Shown one piece after another: positions 35,681-44,712 of a DNA stretch of 64,000 nucleotides; within the stretch, counting starts at the first letter, position 1; each line of letters begins with the position of its first letter. The notes under the pieces were generated by a model that was not told the DNA's origin, did not search any database, and saw only the letters and a program-made list of their open reading frames with translations. The translations under genes were made by a program, and so were the position numbers. Origin of the DNA: Streptosporangium lutulentum. Its GTDB lineage: Bacteria > Actinomycetota > Actinomycetes > Streptosporangiales > Streptosporangiaceae. The DNA lies in the NCBI RefSeq assembly GCF_030811455.1, contig NZ_JAUSQU010000001.1:248001-312000 (forward strand), read 5' to 3'.

Positions 35681-36721
35681 ATGACCACGGTTGGGGTGAC
35701 GGCTCACGGGCGGTCCGCGCGTGAGGTGCTGGCCTGGAGCCGGGAGCTGGTCGAGGCGGCACTGCGTCCGGCCGCCGACACGCTGCCCGCGTCGATGCGT
35801 CACATCGCCGGATACCACTTCGGCTGGTGGGACGAGCACGGTCACCCCGCCGCGACCGGTGGCGGCAAGGCGATGCGTCCCGCCCTGGTCCTGCTGTCGG
35901 CCGAGGCCGTCGGAGGCAGCGCCGCCGCGGCGCTGCGTCCGGCGGTCGCCGTCGAGCTGGCGCACGACTTCTCCCTCATTCACGATGACGTGATGGACGG
36001 TGACCGGGTCCGCCGCCACCGTCCCACGGCCTGGGCCGTCTTCGGCGTCAGCCCGGCGATCCTGGCCGGCGACGCGCTGCTGACACTGGCCTTCGAGGTG
36101 CTCGCCGCGAGCGGGCACCCGGTCGCCGCCGAGGCGACCCGGACCCTGGGCACCTCGATCCAGGAGCTTCTGGAGGGCCAGAGCGCCGATGTGGCCTTCG
36201 AGGATCGCCAGGACGTCGAGCTGGCCGAATGCCTGGACATGGCCATGGGCAAGACCGGCACCCTGCTGGGGTGCGCCTGCGGTCTCGGTGCCCTGTTCGG
36301 CGGTGGCAGCCCCGAACAGGTCGAGCATCTGAGGGCCTTCGGCAAGGACCTGGGGCTGGCGTTCCAGTTCGTCGACGACCTCCTGGGCATCTGGGGAGAT
36401 CCGATGGTGACCGGCAAACCGGTCTACTCGGATCTGCGAAGCCGTAAGAAGTCCCTGCCGGTCGTCGCCGCGCTGACCTCGAACACCCCGGCCGGGCGAG
36501 AGCTGGCCGGTCTCTACCATCGGGAGCAGCCCCTGTCCGACGCCGATCTGGTCCGGGCGGCCGAGCTCGTCGACGCCGCGGGCGCGCGCTCCTGGAGCCA
36601 GGATCAGGCCGACGAGCTGCTCGCGCGGGCTCTGCAGCGCCTGGAACTGGTCGGCTCGGTGTCGCGCTCGGTCGCCGAGCTCGGCACGCTCGCGCGTCTC
36701 GCCACCCGCCGCGACCACTGA
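35681..36721 (+). CDS. Polyprenyl diphosphate synthase, likely encapsulin cargo
   Basis: 346 residues. Condenses allylic diphosphates with isopentenyl diphosphate. First aspartate-rich motif is DDVMD in LIHDDVMDGDRVRRHRP (about residues 100-105); the second lies in FQFVDDLLGIWGD (about residues 226-238). GGKAMRPALVLLSAEA is the IPP-binding region. The short N-terminus (MTTVGVTAHGRSAREVLAWS) has no long disordered extension of the kind that loads some family 2 cargo. GGAAGAGAG precedes the ATG. No terpene cyclase or methyltransferase is in the window, so this is the synthase-only form of the locus and product chain length is not readable from the sequence. Confidence 0.9.
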   Translation: MTTVGVTAHGRSAREVLAWSRELVEAALRPAADTLPASMRHIAGYHFGWWDEHGHPAATGGGKAMRPALVLLSAEAVGGSAAAALRPAVAVELAHDFSLIHDDVMDGDRVRRHRPTAWAVFGVSPAILAGDALLTLAFEVLAASGHPVAAEATRTLGTSIQELLEGQSADVAFEDRQDVELAECLDMAMGKTGTLLGCACGLGALFGGGSPEQVEHLRAFGKDLGLAFQFVDDLLGIWGDPMVTGKPVYSDLRSRKKSLPVVAALTSNTPAGRELAGLYHREQPLSDADLVRAAELVDAAGARSWSQDQADELLARALQRLELVGSVSRSVAELGTLARLATRRDH

Positions 36722-36833
36722 ACGGCGGACGGAGGTCGCCGCCGTCTCATGGGTCGTGGCCCCCTCCCCGTTGGGTCGCCCAGGGCCCGGTGCGGTGAGT
36801 CCCCTCGGAGAACGGCGGTCCTGCCCGGAAACG

Positions 36834-36863
36834 GCGGAAGCCCGGGTCGCCCCGGGCTTCCGC
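36834..36863. terminator. Terminator of the encapsulin operon
   Basis: GCGGAAGCCCGGG (36834-36846) pairs perfectly with CCCGGGCTTCCGC (36851-36863) around TCGC; the convergent gene ends 32 bases further on, so it may work in both directions. Confidence 0.85.
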
Positions 36864-36894
36864 GTCATTCGTTCATCCGGCCGTCCGCGGGGGA

Positions 36895-37620
36895 CTAGCG
36901 GCCGTAGACCCGCACCCGGTCGGACGAGCTGGTGCTGTCGTCGTACTTGCGGTCACCGTCGAAGACCGCCCGGTACTCGCCGCTCTTGGAGGCGCGCGCA
37001 CTGGCCTTGAACGCGCCGTTCCAGTCGGTGCGGTCGGAGGTCACGAACTTCCAGGCGCTGAAACGGCTGGGGCGGAAGTAGATCTCCACCTTCTCGTTCT
37101 TCAGGCCCTTCCAGTGGTCCTCGACCTGCAGGCGGCCGGTGAAGTAGACCGAGCGGCCCTTGCGGACGGTGCTCGGGCCGGCGGAGAACTTGTACAGGCG
37201 GGTGTCCTCCTGCTTCTCCTCGTGCTTGACGGAGAAGGTGGCCGTGTCGGTCACCTTCTTGCCGTGCTTGTCGTACGCGTCGGCGATCGCGAACCAGCGG
37301 CCCTCGTAGTCGCCCTCGTCGAAGCTCGTGGTGAAGCGCCACAGGTCACCGTGATGGATGATCTTGGACTTGGGCGCGCTCTGCGTGCGGAACCGGTCGG
37401 AGACCGGCTTGAGGCGGAGCTCGATGCGGGCCGCGTCGGTGGTACGGATCTCGACCGTGACCTTCGTGTCCCGGCCGTCCCTCACGACGATCGGGTTCGG
37501 GCTGACCTTGTTGACGTGCACGCTGAGGTCGACGCGCTCGGCGGAAGCCGTACCGGTGGTCATGAGCATCGAGCCACCCACGACCGCGGACAGCAGACCG
37601 ACGGCGATTCGTTTCATCAA
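36895..37620 (-). CDS. Secreted beta-rich protein of unknown function
   Basis: 241 residues. Signal peptide (MMKRIAVGLLSAVVGGSMLM, cleavage after TASA) followed by two Ig-like beta domains: residues about 28-135 and 140-241. The second resembles bacterial Ig-like repeats that spread a force-bearing or ligand-binding scaffold (GRSVYFTGRLQVEDHWKGL, YRAVFDGDRKYDDSTSSSD). No catalytic motif. On the minus strand TTGAGA-N18-TAACGT about 60 bases upstream is a possible promoter. Convergent with the encapsulin operon. Confidence 0.75.
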   Translation of the reverse strand: MMKRIAVGLLSAVVGGSMLMTTGTASAERVDLSVHVNKVSPNPIVVRDGRDTKVTVEIRTTDAARIELRLKPVSDRFRTQSAPKSKIIHHGDLWRFTTSFDEGDYEGRWFAIADAYDKHGKKVTDTATFSVKHEEKQEDTRLYKFSAGPSTVRKGRSVYFTGRLQVEDHWKGLKNEKVEIYFRPSRFSAWKFVTSDRTDWNGAFKASARASKSGEYRAVFDGDRKYDDSTSSSDRVRVYGR

Positions 37621-37969
37621 GACGCTTTCCTCTTCCTATCCCCGTAGATGGAAGCGATCAGGAGCGACCGCGTCCACCTACATAAGACGTTATGGAGGAG
37701 GCGAAAGTTGTCTCAAGTTACAAAAAAGAATGATCAAAGCGACCTCATGGTGACATAGAAGTGCATGTCCGCAGGTCAACGGGAGGGTGGATCTGTAACA
37801 TTTTTTAGACACAAAAGGGCAATATCTCCGCTTTGTCGGGAATACGGGTCGGGTGAGCGCGGGTCCGGGCGGGCACTCCGTGCGGCGGGGCGGAGGCGAT
37901 CCGGGGCCCGCGGGGGACCCGAGGGCCGGCGATGAGGCCCCGGCGCCGGTTGGCGGATAGCGTTCCCTC
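37621..37969. other. Divergent region between secreted protein and ABC-F gene
   Basis: The left half is AT-rich and holds the promoter of the minus-strand gene. The right half, about 100 bases of GC-rich sequence with several overlapping short hairpins (for example GGGGCCCGCGGG), precedes the ABC-F start; no leader peptide is convincing. Confidence 0.4.
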
Positions 37970-39607
37970 ATGAGTGCCACCATCGTCGCCAAGGATCTCG
38001 CCGCCGGACACGGCGACCGCGCGCTGTTCTCCGGACTGAACCTGGTCGTCGCCCCGGGCGACGTGATCGGTCTGGTCGGGGTGAACGGGGCCGGGAAGTC
38101 CACCCTGATGCGGATCCTCGCCGAGCTGACGCCTCCGGAGCACGGCACCGTACGGCTCAGCCCGCCCTCGGCGGCGGTCGGCTACCTGCCGCAGGAGAGG
38201 GAGCGCCGAGCGGGCGAGACGATCGCGGAGTTCCTGGCGAGGAGGACCGGGGTGGCCGCCGCGCAACGCGCGCTCGACACCGCGACCGAGGGGCTGGTCG
38301 AGGGACGGCCCGGCGCCGACGACGACTACGCCTCCGGCCTGGAGCGGTGGCTGGCCCTGGGGGGCGCGGACCTGGAAGACCGGGCCAAGGGGGTCGTCGC
38401 GGAGCTCGGCCTGACGGTGGAGCTGGATCGGCCCATGACGGCGCTTTCCGGCGGCCAGGCCGCGCGGGCGGGGATGGCCTCCCTGCTGCTCAGCCGCTAC
38501 GACGTCTTCCTGCTGGACGAGCCCACCAACGACCTCGACCTGGAAGGTCTGGAACGGCTCGAACGCTTCGTCACCGGGCTGCGCGCCGGGACCGTTCTTG
38601 TCAGCCACGACCGCGAGTTCCTGGCCAGGACCGTGAACCGGGTCGTCGAGATCGACCTCGCCCAGCAACTGATCCGCGCCTACGGCGGCGGCTACGAGGC
38701 CTACCTCGCCGAGCGGGAGGTCGCCCGCCGGCACGCCCGCGACGAGTACGAGGAGTACGCCGACACCGTCAGCGCGCTCAAGCAGCGGGCGGGCATGCAG
38801 CGCGCCTGGATGGAGAAGGGCGTCAAGAACGCGCGGCGCAAGGCGCCCGACAACGACAAGGTCGGCCGGAACTTCCGTACCGAGGCGACCGAGAAGCAGG
38901 CCGCGAAGGCCCGTCAGACCGAGCGGTTGATCGAGCGGCTCGACGAGGTCGAGGAGCCCCGCAAGGAGTGGGAGCTCCGCATGGAGATCGCGGTGGCGCC
39001 GCGGGCCGGAGCGGTCGTCGTGACCATGCGAGGCGCCGTGGTCCGTCGCGGCACGTTCACCCTCGGTCCCGTGGACCTGCAGATCGGCTGGGCCGAGCGG
39101 GTGGCGGTCACCGGGGCCAACGGCTCGGGCAAGTCCACGCTGCTCGCCGCGCTCCTCGGCCGGATCCCGCTGGAGGAGGGGAACGCCTCGCTCGGTCCCG
39201 GCGTGGTCGTCGGCGAGGTGGATCAGGCTCGGGGGCTGTTCCTCGGCGACGAGCCGCTGGCGGACGCGTTCGGCGCCGCCGTACCGGACATGACCCCCGC
39301 CGACGTGCGCACGCTGCTCGCCAAGTTCGGGTTGCGCGCGGCGCACGTGCCGCGCCCGGCCGCCACCCTGTCGCCGGGGGAGCGGACGCGGGCCGCGCTG
39401 GCGCTGCTCCAGGCCCGGGGAGTGAACCTGCTGGTCCTCGACGAGCCCACCAACCACCTGGATCTGGTCGCGATCGAGCAGCTCGAGTCGGCGCTCGCCT
39501 CCTACCCGGGCACCCTCCTGCTGGTCACCCACGACCGGCGGATGCTGGACGCCGTTCACACCACCCGGCACATCCACGTCGACGACGGCCGGATCACGGA
39601 GAGCTGA
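37970..39607 (+). CDS. ABC-F family ATPase (antibiotic-resistance/translation type)
   Basis: 545 residues, two ATP-binding cassettes and no membrane segments. Cassette 1: Walker A GVNGAGKST (about residue 38), signature LSGGQ, Walker B VFLLDEPTNDLD. The charged interdomain linker (about residues 240-320, rich in Arg/Glu) is the part that reaches into the ribosomal P site in this class. Cassette 2: GANGSGKST, signature LSPGE, Walker B LLVLDEPTNHLD. The absence of membrane helices argues for ribosome protection or translation-factor function rather than transport; which drug, if any, cannot be said. Confidence 0.9.
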   Translation: MSATIVAKDLAAGHGDRALFSGLNLVVAPGDVIGLVGVNGAGKSTLMRILAELTPPEHGTVRLSPPSAAVGYLPQERERRAGETIAEFLARRTGVAAAQRALDTATEGLVEGRPGADDDYASGLERWLALGGADLEDRAKGVVAELGLTVELDRPMTALSGGQAARAGMASLLLSRYDVFLLDEPTNDLDLEGLERLERFVTGLRAGTVLVSHDREFLARTVNRVVEIDLAQQLIRAYGGGYEAYLAEREVARRHARDEYEEYADTVSALKQRAGMQRAWMEKGVKNARRKAPDNDKVGRNFRTEATEKQAAKARQTERLIERLDEVEEPRKEWELRMEIAVAPRAGAVVVTMRGAVVRRGTFTLGPVDLQIGWAERVAVTGANGSGKSTLLAALLGRIPLEEGNASLGPGVVVGEVDQARGLFLGDEPLADAFGAAVPDMTPADVRTLLAKFGLRAAHVPRPAATLSPGERTRAALALLQARGVNLLVLDEPTNHLDLVAIEQLESALASYPGTLLLVTHDRRMLDAVHTTRHIHVDDGRITES

Positions 39608-39845
39608 GCGGCCGGAGACGATCCGGGCGCCGGTTGATCCGGAGATCGGCCGCAAGAGATGCGAGGCGACCTTCGGAGGGAGCCTCTCCCAGGTCACGGC
39701 GGGTCGCGGCGGTCAGGCCACGGCGGTCGCCACCGGTCATCGATGAGGTCATATATCGCCTCTAGAGATATAAAACACCCAGAACGGTGAGGTAATTTTC
39801 GCAAGCAGCCGCAAATAATTACTTCCCCTGCCTTATAGTTTCGCC

Positions 39846-40826
39846 ATGACGCGCAGGCTTGCAGAGGTGGCCAAGAAGGTCGGGATGAGCGAGGCGACGG
39901 TGAGTCGCGTGCTCAACGGGAAACCCGGGGTGTCCGAGGCCACCCGCGAGGCCGTGCTCACGGCGCTCGACGTGCTCGGTTACGAGCGGCCGACCCAGTT
40001 GCGCGGCGACAGGGCGAGGCTGGTGGGGCTCGTGCTCCCCGAGCTGCAGAACCCGATCTTCCCGGCGTTCGCCGAGGTGGTCGGAGGAGCACTGGCCCAG
40101 CAGGGGTTCACCTCCGTGCTGTGCACCAGGACGCTGGGCGGGGTCTCCGAGGCGGAGTACGTCGCCCTGCTCCTGCAGCAGCAGGTGTCCGGCGTGGTGT
40201 TCGCCGGAGGACTGTTCGCCCAGGCCGACGCCTCGCACGAGCACTACGAGCTGCTGCTGGAACGCCGGTTGCCGACCGTGCTGGTGAACGCCGCGGTGGA
40301 GCATCTCGCCTTCCCCCAGGTCTCCTGTGACGACGTGGCGGCGGCCGAGATGGCGCTCGGACATCTGCGCTCGCTCGGACACGAGAAGATCGGCATGGTG
40401 CTGGGGCCGCCCGACCACGTGCCCTCCCAGCGCAAGCTGACGGCGGCGAGGCTGGAGGAGGAGTTCGTCGAGCACACCATGTTCTCCCTGGAGGGCGGGC
40501 ACGCGGCGGCTTCCAGGCTGATACGGCGAGGCGTGACCGGCATCATCTGCGCCAGCGACCTGATGGCCCTGGGTGCCATAAGGGCGGCTCGCAGGGCGGG
40601 GCTCTCCGTGCCCGGAGACATCTCGGTGATCGGCTACGACGACTCGGCCCTGATGAACTGCACCGACCCGCCGCTGACGACGTTGCGCCAGCCGATCGAC
40701 GCGATGGGCCGTGCGGTCGTCGACCTCCTCGCCGCCCAGATCGACAAGGCGCTGGTTCCGGCCGATGAGCTGCTCTTCGAGCCGGAACTCGTGGTCAGGG
40801 CCTCGACGGGACCCGTGAAGCGCTAG
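39846..40826 (+). CDS. LacI-family regulator, MalR (Reg1)-like
   Basis: 326 residues. HTH RLAEVAKKVGMSEATVSRVLN, hinge LDVLGYERPTQLR, then effector domain with LVGLVLPELQNPIFPAFAEV, ASDLMALGAIRAARRAGLSVP and LTTLRQPIDAMG. The YERP-LR hinge and PELxNPIFPA strand strongly recall Streptomyces MalR/Reg1, repressor of maltose and alpha-glucan genes. TATAGT (39834-39839) six bases before the ATG suggests a leaderless transcript. The maltose importer usually found beside malR is absent; a glucose kinase gene follows 230 bases downstream instead. Confidence 0.88.
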   Translation: MTRRLAEVAKKVGMSEATVSRVLNGKPGVSEATREAVLTALDVLGYERPTQLRGDRARLVGLVLPELQNPIFPAFAEVVGGALAQQGFTSVLCTRTLGGVSEAEYVALLLQQQVSGVVFAGGLFAQADASHEHYELLLERRLPTVLVNAAVEHLAFPQVSCDDVAAAEMALGHLRSLGHEKIGMVLGPPDHVPSQRKLTAARLEEEFVEHTMFSLEGGHAAASRLIRRGVTGIICASDLMALGAIRAARRAGLSVPGDISVIGYDDSALMNCTDPPLTTLRQPIDAMGRAVVDLLAAQIDKALVPADELLFEPELVVRASTGPVKR

Positions 40827-41055
40827 ACCTTCTCACGGAGGCCGGCGGGGAGCCGGGCCGCCGGAGCGATCGAGACGAGCCTCGTGGCAAGGGCGAGCCC
40901 GGTGAGGGTTCGAGTGATCGTCCTTGAAGCGGTTCCTTTCATACTGTTGTGTCCGCAGTGTGTTGTGGGCCGCTTCCGCCTGGGTCGACCGCTCACCGCA
41001 AACGAGCATCAGCCGCCTCTCAGGGGGAAGAAGGTCGAAACAGGAGGTAGCTGTC

Positions 41056-41790
41056 ATGGAAGTGCTGGGAATCGATATCGGCGGTTCGGGCATCAAGGGG
41101 GCGCCGGTGGACGTCGCCAAGGCCGAGCTGACGCAGGAGCGGTTGCGCATCCCCACGCCCGTCCCTTCCACGCCCGACGCGGTCGCCGAGGTGGTCGGGC
41201 AGATCGCCAAGCACTTCGCCTGGGACGGACTGGTCGGGGTGACCTATCCCGGCGTCGTCGTCGACGGGGTCACGAGGTCGGCGGCGAATGTGGACAAGGC
41301 GTGGATCGGCACGGACGCGCGAGGGCTGCTCGCCAGGACGACGGGCCTCCCGGTGACGGTGCTCAACGACGCCGACGCCGCCGGGCTGGCGGAGGTGGCG
41401 GCGGGCGCGGCTCGGGGGAAGTCCGGGGTGGTGCTCATGCTGACCTTCGGCACCGGAATCGGCAGCGCGCTGATAGTCGACGGCACACTGGTGCCCAACA
41501 CCGAGCTCGGCCACCTGGAGATCAGGGGCAAGGAGGCGGAGAAGCGCGCCTCGGATCACGCGCGGGAAGCTCACGACCTGAGCTGGGACGAGTGGGCGGA
41601 CAAGGTGCAGGAGTATCTGAAGCACCTTGAGGCGCTGTTCTCCCCGTCGTTGTTCGTCATCGGCGGAGGCGTCAGCAAGAAGTCCGAGAAGTTTCTGCCC
41701 AGGCTGAAGCTGGACACCCCGATCGTCGTCGCGGCCATGCAGAACGAGGCGGGCATCGTGGGCGCGGCCATGGCCGCCGCGAAATCGTAG
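41056..41790 (+). CDS. ppgK: Polyphosphate glucokinase (ROK family)
   Basis: 244 residues. Phosphorylates glucose using polyphosphate and/or ATP. The phosphate motif [16 protein letters not shown] opens the protein; [29 protein letters not shown] (catalytic Asp in VLNDADA) and [15 protein letters not shown] with [11 protein letters not shown] are characteristic of the actinobacterial PPGK group. AGGAGG precedes ATG 41056 by eight bases. Placed after the MalR-like regulator; a strong terminator follows. Confidence 0.93.
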   Translation: MEVLGIDIGGSGIKGAPVDVAKAELTQERLRIPTPVPSTPDAVAEVVGQIAKHFAWDGLVGVTYPGVVVDGVTRSAANVDKAWIGTDARGLLARTTGLPVTVLNDADAAGLAEVAAGAARGKSGVVLMLTFGTGIGSALIVDGTLVPNTELGHLEIRGKEAEKRASDHAREAHDLSWDEWADKVQEYLKHLEALFSPSLFVIGGGVSKKSEKFLPRLKLDTPIVVAAMQNEAGIVGAAMAAAKS

Positions 41791-41805
41791 GAGCCCCGTG
41801 CGGCA

Positions 41806-41848
41806 CCGCCGTCTCCCCGCCGTCGCAGGCGTGCCGGGGAGACGGCGG
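41806..41848. terminator. Terminator after ppgK
   Basis: CCGCCGTCTCCCCG (41806-41819) pairs perfectly with CGGGGAGACGGCGG (41835-41848), 16 bases past the stop. Confidence 0.85.
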
Positions 41849-41894
41849 GCGGGCGGGCGGTGAGCAGACGGCGTGCGGACGAACGGCGGACGGC

Positions 41895-41950
41895 GGATGA
41901 AACGGCGGGCGGACGGCGGGCGGACGGCGGGCGGACGGCGGACGGACGCG
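41895..41950. repeat. Degenerate 11-base GC repeats
   Basis: Successive CGGCGGGCGGA units, period 11, with drift to GGCGGACGGCG at both ends. Confidence 0.8.
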
Positions 41951-42023
41951 GTGGCCGTGACGCGCCGAGAGCTTCCGTCGGGCGGAGCCGCGCACCGTTC
42001 GATCCCGGACCCGGAGAGGGATC

Positions 42024-42034
42024 TGAAACTTTCA
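42024..42034. promoter_or_regulatory. GAAAnTTTC palindrome before GH6
   Basis: TGAAACTTTCA, a perfect 11-base palindrome sharing its core with GH115 and pectate lyase sites, 140 bases upstream of the start. Confidence 0.5.
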
Positions 42035-42136
42035 TCGGGTCCGAAAAACATTCGGTGAGGTCAGGGGCGAGAACGGCTCTTGCGGCGAGCCGACACCATG
42101 CAACAAGCTGTACACACTCGTGAAACATCCGGACTA

Positions 42137-42150
42137 TGGGAGCGCTCCCA
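42137..42150. promoter_or_regulatory. CebR-type operator
   Basis: TGGGAGCGCTCCCA is a perfect match to the 14-base CebR operator that represses cellulase and cellobiose genes in streptomycetes, 24 bases upstream of the GH6 start. The repressor is released by cellobiose. No cebR gene is in the window. Confidence 0.85.
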
Positions 42151-42174
42151 CACACGTCCTGGAGATGATCACGA

Positions 42175-44481
42175 ATGACAGTAAATCCGCGCCGCCATGC
42201 CTGGCGTAACCGGGCGGCGACAACGGTGGCATTGCTGGTGGCAGCCGCCGGCCTCGCCACCGGCCAAGCCGCCACGGCGCACGCCGCAGTCGCCTGCGAC
42301 GTCGCCTACTCCACCAACGACTGGCAGGGCGGATTCACCGCCAACCTCACCGTCAAGAACCTCGGCGACCCGCTGACCAGCTGGACCCTCGGGTTCAACC
42401 TCGCCTCCGGGCAGCAGCTCCAACAGGGCTGGTCGGCCACCTGGTCCCAGAGCGGCACCGCCGTCACCGCCAGGAACCTGGCCTGGAACGGCGCCCTCGC
42501 CACCGGCGCCTCCATCGGCATCGGTTTCAACGGATCATGGACTGGGAGCAACCCCAAGCCCACCGCCTTCACGATCAACGGCACCACCTGCGGCGGGACC
42601 ACGCCTCCCGGCAACCAGCCGCCCACGGTCAGCCTGACCGGCCCGACCTCCGGCGCCTCCTTCCCCGCGGGCTCCGCCGTACCGCTCGCGGCGACGGCCG
42701 GTGACGACGGCTCGGTCAGCAAGGTCGAGTTCTACGTCGACGGCGCGCTGGTCAACAGCGACACCACCGCCCCGTACTCCTTCTCCGCCACGGGGCTGGC
42801 GGCCGGCGCCCACACCGCCAGTGCCAGGGCCTACGACAACGCCACCCCGGCCCTGACGACGCAGACCGCCGCGGTTCCCTTCACCGTGGGCGGGACCACC
42901 GCCCGATCGATCATCGCCTCCGCGACCTCGGTCAGCGTTCCCGAGGGCGCCAGCAGGACCGTCGGGTTCAGGCTCAGCGCCGCCCCCACGGGCAACGTCA
43001 CGGTCAACCTGACCAAGACCGGCGACACCAACCTCACCATCGCGCCCTCGACGCTGACCTTCACCACCGCCAACTGGAACACGGCGCAGAACGTGACGGT
43101 CTCGGCCGCCCAGGACACCGACCAGGCCAACGGCACCGCCACCATCGCGGCCGCGGCCACCGGGCACACCGGAGTCTCCGTCACCGCGACCGAGGCCGAC
43201 GACGACGGCACCCCGCCGCCGACCGGCGAGCACGTCGCGAACCCCTACGCCGGGGCGACCGGCTACGTGAACCCCGACTGGTCGGCCAAGGCGGCGGCCG
43301 AGCCGGGTGGCGCCGCGGTGGCGAACATCTCGACCGGCGTGTGGCTGGACCGCATCGCGGCCATCGAGGGCACCGCCTCCGCCATGGGACTCCGCGACCA
43401 CCTGGAAGAGGCCCTCGACCAGGACGCGGCCAACGGCAGCACCCCGCTGACGATCCAGTTCGTCATCTACAACCTGCCGAACCGCGACTGTTCGGCGCTG
43501 GCCTCCAACGGTGAGCTGCTCATCGCGAACAACGGCCTGAACCGCTACAAGACCGAGTACATCGACCCGATCGCAGCGATCATGGCCGACCCGAGGTACG
43601 CAGCCCTCCGCATCTCGACGATCATCGAGATCGACTCGCTGCCGAACCTGATCACCAACCTCAACGTGGCGAAGTGCCAGGAGGCGCAGAGCTCCGGCGC
43701 CTACGTCGACGGCGTCCGCTACGCCCTGAACAAGCTGCACGCGATCAACAACGTCTACACCTACATCGACGCCGCGCACCACGGCTGGCTGGGCTGGGAC
43801 ACCAACCTGGGCCCCGCGGCCGACCTGTTCGCGAGCACCGTCGCCGGCACCACGGCCGGCTTCGCCAGCGTCGACGGCTTCATCACCAACACCGCCAACT
43901 ACTCGGCCCTGCGGGAGCCGCACTTCACCATCAACACCACCGTCAACGGCGCCTCGGTCCGCCAGTCCACCTGGCTCGACTGGAACTTCTACGTCGACGA
44001 GCTGACCTTCGCCCAGGCGTTCCGGACCATGCTGATCCAGAGGGGCTTCTCCTCGGGGATCGGCATGCTGATCGACACCTCCCGCAACGGCTGGGGTGGC
44101 TCGGCCCGCCCGTCGGCTCCCAGCACCTCCACCAACCTGAACGACTTCGTCAACCAGTCGCGGGTGGACCGTCGCATCCACGCCGGCAACTGGTGCAACC
44201 AGAGCGGCGCCGGCCTCGGCGAGCGCCCGCAGGCCAGCCCCGCCACCGGCCTGGACGCCTACGTCTGGATCAAGCCTCCGGGCGAGTCGGACGGCTCCAG
44301 CTCCCTCATCGAGAACGAAGAGGGCAAGGGCTTCGACCGGATGTGCGACCCGACCTACCTGGGCAACGAGCGCAACGGCAACAACGCGACCGGCGCCCTG
44401 CCGAACTCCCCGATCTCCGGCGGGTGGTTCTCCGCCCAGTTCCGCCAGCTCCTCCAGAACGCCTACCCGCCCCTGCCGTAA
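42175..44481 (+). CDS. GH6 cellulase (exoglucanase type) with N-terminal CBM2, secreted
   Basis: 768 residues. Signal peptide to about residue 38. CBM2 cellulose-binding domain (residues about 39-138, bounded by cysteines in VACDVAY and NGTTC, with surface Trp in DWQGGF and TSWTLGF), an Ig-like domain (about 145-240), a Calx-beta-like domain (about 245-345), a TPPPTGE linker, then the GH6 barrel from about 352. NLPNRDCSALASNGE, YIDAAHHGWLGW (catalytic Asp 532) and WIKPPGESDGSS are family signatures. The large insertion set and loop-rich C-terminus favour a cellobiohydrolase over an endoglucanase. GGAG ten bases before the ATG. Control by CebR plus GAAAnTTTC is likely. Confidence 0.94.
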   Translation: MTVNPRRHAWRNRAATTVALLVAAAGLATGQAATAHAAVACDVAYSTNDWQGGFTANLTVKNLGDPLTSWTLGFNLASGQQLQQGWSATWSQSGTAVTARNLAWNGALATGASIGIGFNGSWTGSNPKPTAFTINGTTCGGTTPPGNQPPTVSLTGPTSGASFPAGSAVPLAATAGDDGSVSKVEFYVDGALVNSDTTAPYSFSATGLAAGAHTASARAYDNATPALTTQTAAVPFTVGGTTARSIIASATSVSVPEGASRTVGFRLSAAPTGNVTVNLTKTGDTNLTIAPSTLTFTTANWNTAQNVTVSAAQDTDQANGTATIAAAATGHTGVSVTATEADDDGTPPPTGEHVANPYAGATGYVNPDWSAKAAAEPGGAAVANISTGVWLDRIAAIEGTASAMGLRDHLEEALDQDAANGSTPLTIQFVIYNLPNRDCSALASNGELLIANNGLNRYKTEYIDPIAAIMADPRYAALRISTIIEIDSLPNLITNLNVAKCQEAQSSGAYVDGVRYALNKLHAINNVYTYIDAAHHGWLGWDTNLGPAADLFASTVAGTTAGFASVDGFITNTANYSALREPHFTINTTVNGASVRQSTWLDWNFYVDELTFAQAFRTMLIQRGFSSGIGMLIDTSRNGWGGSARPSAPSTSTNLNDFVNQSRVDRRIHAGNWCNQSGAGLGERPQASPATGLDAYVWIKPPGESDGSSSLIENEEGKGFDRMCDPTYLGNERNGNNATGALPNSPISGGWFSAQFRQLLQNAYPPLP

Positions 44482-44486
44482 CCAGC

Positions 44487-44528
44487 CGGCTCCCGGCCCC
44501 CGCTCCGGCGGGGGCCACCCGGGGAGCC
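44487..44528. terminator. Terminator after GH6
   Basis: Nested stems GGCTCCC/GGGGAGCC and CCCCCGC/GCGGGGG begin a few bases after the stop. Confidence 0.65.
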
Positions 44529-44712
44529 CGTACGCGACGACCAGGGTCCCGCCGTCTCCCGGGGAGGCGGCGGGGCCCTTCTTCGTGGGTTCGGCGCGGC
44601 CCGCGCACGCCGCACGCCGTACGGGCGAATATTGGGATGCGGCGGCTCGCGCGGTCAGGCACCATTGACTGTTGGCTCCTGACGTGTGAGCCGAAAGTAT
44701 CCTGGGCTCAGT

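Larger units (their letters stand above)
41791..42174. other. ppgK terminator, GC-rich repeats and GH6 control region
   Basis: After the terminator, 41848-41950 consists of degenerate GGCGGACGGCG units. Beyond it are a GAAAnTTTC palindrome (42024) and a CebR-type box (42137). No gene seen. Confidence 0.65.
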
